A stretch of DNA of 64,000 bases from Gammaproteobacteria bacterium (GTDB lineage: Bacteria; Pseudomonadota; Gammaproteobacteria; JAABTG01), in the NCBI GenBank assembly GCA_034522055.1, contig JAXHLS010000006.1, positions 186,001 to 250,000 on the forward strand, given 5' to 3'. The notes beneath the pieces are model-generated. The model did no database searches. It saw nothing but the letters and a program-made list of their open reading frames with translations, and was not told the DNA's origin. Position numbers and translations under genes: made by a program. The first letter of the stretch is position 1; every line of letters starts with the position of its first letter. Below are positions 60,822 through 64,000 of this stretch, piece after piece.

Positions 60822-62834
60822 TCAATCGCCCGCACGCCTGGAAGATACGGTACCGAGACGGGGCGCCAGGTCCGCACAACGCCGGGCCAGGGCCTCTCGG
60901 GCCGTGGCTTCATCCCCGGTGCCGAAGCGCAACCGGTTATGCAACCGAACGACATCGCGCAACTCGCGGTAGGGCAGTGCCGTCCGCGGCTGGCGGCCCT
61001 CGGCCTGGCCCAACCACTGGATCAGGGTCTGACCCCTGGGGCGCGGTCCCAGATGCTCGGTGAGGGCGGGATACAGGGCCATCAGGGGGGTGTCGGGCAG
61101 CACGGCGGGGGCCTGTCCATGGTCGTCCCGCACCGCGGGCTCCCGGCGTACCCGGCGTTGCCTCGCCAGGCGCCACATCAGTAGGGCCACCAGGGGTGGC
61201 AGCAGCCACAATGTCCAGTTCTGGGTCCCGCTGTCCTCCCGCCACAGCCAGCGTTTGAACAGGAATTCCACCCGCGCCACGAGGTCGGCGGCCGGTTGCC
61301 ACCAGGGCGCCGTTTGCGCCTCCTCCAGTTCGGGCCACACGGGGGGCGTAAAGTCCAGATCGCGCCACGCGGTCCCGTCCCATGCCTGGGCCCACGCATG
61401 GGCATGGCGGTGCCGCACCACATGATGACCCACCAGGGGGTTGAACTCCTCGACCGCGTAGCCCGTAGCATAGCGGGCCGGTATCCCCGCTGCCCGTAAT
61501 AGCAGCACGGTGGCGGTGGCGAAGTATTCGCAGTGGCCGTGGCGCTCGGTGGTGAGGAATTTCACCAGGGGCGGGGCATCGGAACGCCTGCCCGACTGCC
61601 ACAGGCTGTAGCTGAATCCGTCCTCGAAGAATGCCTCCAGTCGCCGGGCGGTTCGGGCCACGTCCAGGGCCCGCAGCCCGAGGTCGTCGACGATGCCCGT
61701 CATCACCGCGCCATAGGGGGTGGCCACCTGGAGATCCCCGTCCTGGGGTGGACGGTCGCGGCGCGCCTCGCCGCTGTGCAGGGCCTCGAAGAAGATGAAG
61801 CCGGGACTGCCTTCGGTCTTGACGGTGCCGAGGGCATTCTGCAGCACCTGCTCCGCCGCCAGCCCATGCAACCTGAAGGTCCCCGGCGGCAGGGCCAGCA
61901 GGGCCCGGCCCTTGCGTGGCCTCGCGCTGATGCGGGTGGAGAGGCTCTCCCCCGCGGGTCGCGCCATGAGGCGCCAATCGGCGCCGCTGCCACCCACCTT
62001 CACGGCCTCGAAGGGTCGCTGGGGCGCGGTCCATACGCCGTAGGCATAGCGCTGGTAAGAGGCCTGGCGCAGTAGCAGGGTGGGGGCATCCGCCGGCCGC
62101 CCCGTGACATGGAGTACGATACCATCGGACAGCTTGAGCTGGCCGATGTGGCCGATGGCGCTGACGGTGCGGTAGGGGTCCCGGTTCTCCCGCATGCGGC
62201 CGCCGATCCAGGCCAGCACCAGCTCTTCCATTTCCGTCTGCAGGGCACGCATGCCCATCTGTCCCATCCATCCCAGGCCGGCCGCCACCAGCAGGGCGAC
62301 CACCCACACCAGGTGCCGCGAGCGGGGGGGGCGGATGCCCGCCAGGGTCCATACCGCCAGCATCAGCATCAGGGGATAGAAGTACGGGTCCCGCGGCACG
62401 CTCGCCGCCGCCGCCATGAGACACAGGGCCAGGTAGGGATAGCCGAGGTGGAGGGCCCGGGAGGCGCCGCTGCCGGGGCGCCGGCGCTGGCGCCTGAGGC
62501 TCAGAAACAGGGCGCCGGCGGGGATGGCGCCGCGGGCGCTGTAGGTCTGCACCAGCACCAGGGGAAACATCAGCATCGGCATCCAGCCCACCAGGGAGAA
62601 GATGCCATGGGCCCCGTCGCGGGAGAACAGGTAGACGGTGGCCACGATGAACAAGACGTTGGTGAGGTCCACGGTGCGATCGAAGTCCCAATCCCCGATC
62701 TGCCAGCGCCACCTGACCCAGCGCGCCGACTCCAATACGATGGCCAGACCGACGGCCACTACCGGCAGGGCGGCGTAGTAGCCCCATACCAACAGGTAGG
62801 CGGCGTAAAGCAGGGGCGGCGGGGTGCCGTTCAT
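60822..62834 (-). CDS. TgpA-like membrane transglutaminase-domain protein
   Basis: 670 residues from ATG 62834 (minus). Five or six N-terminal membrane helices, a periplasmic transglutaminase-like domain with catalytic Cys in RHGHCEYFATATVLLLRAAG, His in HRHAHAWAQAWDG and Asp in DLDFTP, another membrane helix (TLWLLPPLVALLMWRLA) and a C-terminal DUF4129-like segment. It overlaps the upstream DUF58 gene by 4 nt, the conserved MoxR/DUF58/TgpA arrangement. Confidence 0.92.
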   Translation of the reverse strand: MNGTPPPLLYAAYLLVWGYYAALPVVAVGLAIVLESARWVRWRWQIGDWDFDRTVDLTNVLFIVATVYLFSRDGAHGIFSLVGWMPMLMFPLVLVQTYSARGAIPAGALFLSLRRQRRRPGSGASRALHLGYPYLALCLMAAAASVPRDPYFYPLMLMLAVWTLAGIRPPRSRHLVWVVALLVAAGLGWMGQMGMRALQTEMEELVLAWIGGRMRENRDPYRTVSAIGHIGQLKLSDGIVLHVTGRPADAPTLLLRQASYQRYAYGVWTAPQRPFEAVKVGGSGADWRLMARPAGESLSTRISARPRKGRALLALPPGTFRLHGLAAEQVLQNALGTVKTEGSPGFIFFEALHSGEARRDRPPQDGDLQVATPYGAVMTGIVDDLGLRALDVARTARRLEAFFEDGFSYSLWQSGRRSDAPPLVKFLTTERHGHCEYFATATVLLLRAAGIPARYATGYAVEEFNPLVGHHVVRHRHAHAWAQAWDGTAWRDLDFTPPVWPELEEAQTAPWWQPAADLVARVEFLFKRWLWREDSGTQNWTLWLLPPLVALLMWRLARQRRVRREPAVRDDHGQAPAVLPDTPLMALYPALTEHLGPRPRGQTLIQWLGQAEGRQPRTALPYRELRDVVRLHNRLRFGTGDEATAREALARRCADLAPRLGTVSSRRAGD

Positions 62835-64000
62835 CCCGGGGCGGCCCCGGGCCCGCGGTCCAGGTCCTCCTGGATGCGGCCGGGTCGCAGATGCCACAGC
62901 CAGCGGGGGCCGTCCCCGTAGGGGCCGGCGTCGATGGACTTCTCGGGCGAGACCACGAACACCACGAGGTGGATGCCCACGGCCCGCAGCCGCTCCACGA
63001 GCCGGCGGCGCGGCGCGTCCCACTGCACCAACACCAGCACCATCCCCGTGACTCGGGACGCCTGACCGAGCAGCATGTCGGCCAGGGTCCGGAAACCGTC
63101 CTGCCCGGCGGGCCCGAGGCAGGCAAGGGCCTCCAGCAGGTGTTGTTCGCCACCCGTGCCGCGACCCGTGGTGAGGCGGTGGGGGCGATTGCCCACGAAC
63201 ACCAGATCCAGCAGGCTGTCGGTGCGGGGCAGGGTGACCACGTAGGAGGCGGCCAGGGAGATGGCCTCCTCGAAGGCGGGGGTGGCCGCGGCGCTGAAGG
63301 TATCGAGGGCCAGGGCATGGCGGACGAAGAACTCGTCCTGGTATTCCCGCACTACGGGGTGCCCCGTGCGTGCCCAGCCCCGCCAGTGGATGCGCCGGAC
63401 GGGATCCCCGGGCCGGTAGTCGCGGGTGGCCACGAATTCCTCGGATTCACCCACATGCCCCGAGTAGGTCACCCCCCCGGGTTGCTCCTGGCGGCTGCCG
63501 GGGAGGGCCAGGCGGGGTACGGCGTAGCGCCGGGGCAGCACCAGCAGGCGGTCCGGGGCGGCGGCATGATGCAGCGATCGGGCGAGGCCCAGGGCCTCCG
63601 GGCGCGCCAGCCGGGTACCCGTGAAGTAGATGAAGCCACGACGCAACGGGGTCGCGGTGATCCGCACCTCCACCTCGGCAACGGCGGGGCCCGCCGGCAA
63701 GGTCTGCTCGGGGATCGACGCCCCCATGCCTTGGTGCACCAGGGCCACGAAGCGGGGATAGCCCACCTTGCGGTCAAACCAGTTGTGATGTCCGTCTGCC
63801 ATCGCGTCGGCGCGGCGAAACGCGCGCGGGCTTGGATAGACGGTTTCCAGTTCCTCGACGACGCCATGGCCGCCCTCGAGAACCCCCGATTGCGCCCGCA
63901 GCTGCAGGCGGTAGGTGAAGGGTTGACCCATGGTGGCCAGGGGCGGCAGCTGGCGGGCGACGGTGTAGCGCCCGCGGTGCAGCACCAGAAGCAGGAAGGC
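62831..64000 (-). CDS. DUF58-domain protein (5' end beyond the window)
   Basis: At least 384 residues on the minus strand; the frame continues past base 64000, so the N-terminal membrane helices are outside. The DUF58 signature is RDYRPGDPVRRIHWRGWART followed by VVREYQDEF, then a von Willebrand-like fold (LALDTFSAAATPAFEEAISL). Usually encoded between a MoxR ATPase and a TgpA-type transglutaminase, consistent with the downstream neighbour. Confidence 0.9.
   Translation of the reverse strand, partial: AFLLLVLHRGRYTVARQLPPLATMGQPFTYRLQLRAQSGVLEGGHGVVEELETVYPSPRAFRRADAMADGHHNWFDRKVGYPRFVALVHQGMGASIPEQTLPAGPAVAEVEVRITATPLRRGFIYFTGTRLARPEALGLARSLHHAAAPDRLLVLPRRYAVPRLALPGSRQEQPGGVTYSGHVGESEEFVATRDYRPGDPVRRIHWRGWARTGHPVVREYQDEFFVRHALALDTFSAAATPAFEEAISLAASYVVTLPRTDSLLDLVFVGNRPHRLTTGRGTGGEQHLLEALACLGPAGQDGFRTLADMLLGQASRVTGMVLVLVQWDAPRRRLVERLRAVGIHLVVFVVSPEKSIDAGPYGDGPRWLWHLRPGRIQEDLDRGPGAAPG

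Overview
The window is GC-rich proteobacterial DNA. Complex I gene order, the csrA/tRNA-Arg pair, a Crp/Fnr regulator with an FNR-type box and a full [NiFe]-hydrogenase maturation set suggest a gammaproteobacterium able to use H2, perhaps a chemolithotroph of the Chromatiales type. The assignment is inferred from gene content only.

Layout. (1) 1-5.8 kb: end of nuoJ, then nuoK, nuoL, nuoM and nuoN. A 23S-rRNA-intervening-sequence type four-helix-bundle gene lies between nuoM and nuoN, enclosed by a 17-bp inverted repeat. (2) 5.9-16 kb: a c-di-GMP/exopolysaccharide-like cluster (exported coiled-coil protein, HlyD-type adaptor, zinc-ribbon plus degenerate GGDEF protein, GT2 polysaccharide synthase), a double-rhodanese protein, a hemerythrin-GGDEF protein and a Crp/Fnr regulator. 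Every one carries frameshifts but few nonsense codons, so either decay is recent or the local consensus is poor. (3) 16.5-25 kb: a hydrogenase locus. A sigma-54 promoter precedes a mosaic of hupS, hupL, hupH and hupI scraps, followed by intact hupJ, hupK, hypA, hypB, hypC, hypD, hypE and hypX. A fusion of a HoxA/HupR receiver start to the C-terminus of the H2-sensor subunit HupV/HoxC follows.

(4) 25-46.5 kb: an accessory region with the structure of an integron cassette array without an integrase (CALIN). I count eleven attC-like sites, all in one orientation, each at the 3' end of a small gene. Cargo: BrnT/CopG, HigBA (both present twice in a 2.1-kb direct repeat), BrnTA, remnants of ParE and RelE modules, a STAS/GHKL-ATPase protein, an AT-rich histidine kinase/response regulator pair with an unknown output domain, and unknown proteins. 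The array is loaded with mobile DNA: two group II introns, deleted IS91-family elements, IS200/IS605, ISL3, IS4 and ISKra4. Several insertions hit attC sites or have reconstructible boundaries. A second, longer copy of the hupV C-terminus lies at 37.4-38.4 kb.

(5) 46.5-64 kb: ordinary chromosome: hypF, psd, a SCO1 protein, a small lipoprotein, tRNA-Arg(CCT), csrA, an alpha/beta hydrolase, a Gly/Pro/Tyr-rich exported protein, phhB, an M1-like peptidase, a ChaN-PDZ protein, an ABC-F ATPase, an FHA membrane protein, a solo MbcA/ParS-type antitoxin, and a transglutaminase/DUF58 pair cut by the window edge.

Taken together: the maturation machinery (HypABCDEF, HypX, HupJK) is intact, but the structural and sensor hydrogenase genes here are broken, and the cassette/IS accretion sits between hypX and hypF where the H2-sensing regulatory genes would be expected. 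The most interesting unexplained cargo is the cassette-borne two-component pair and its neighbouring ATPase.
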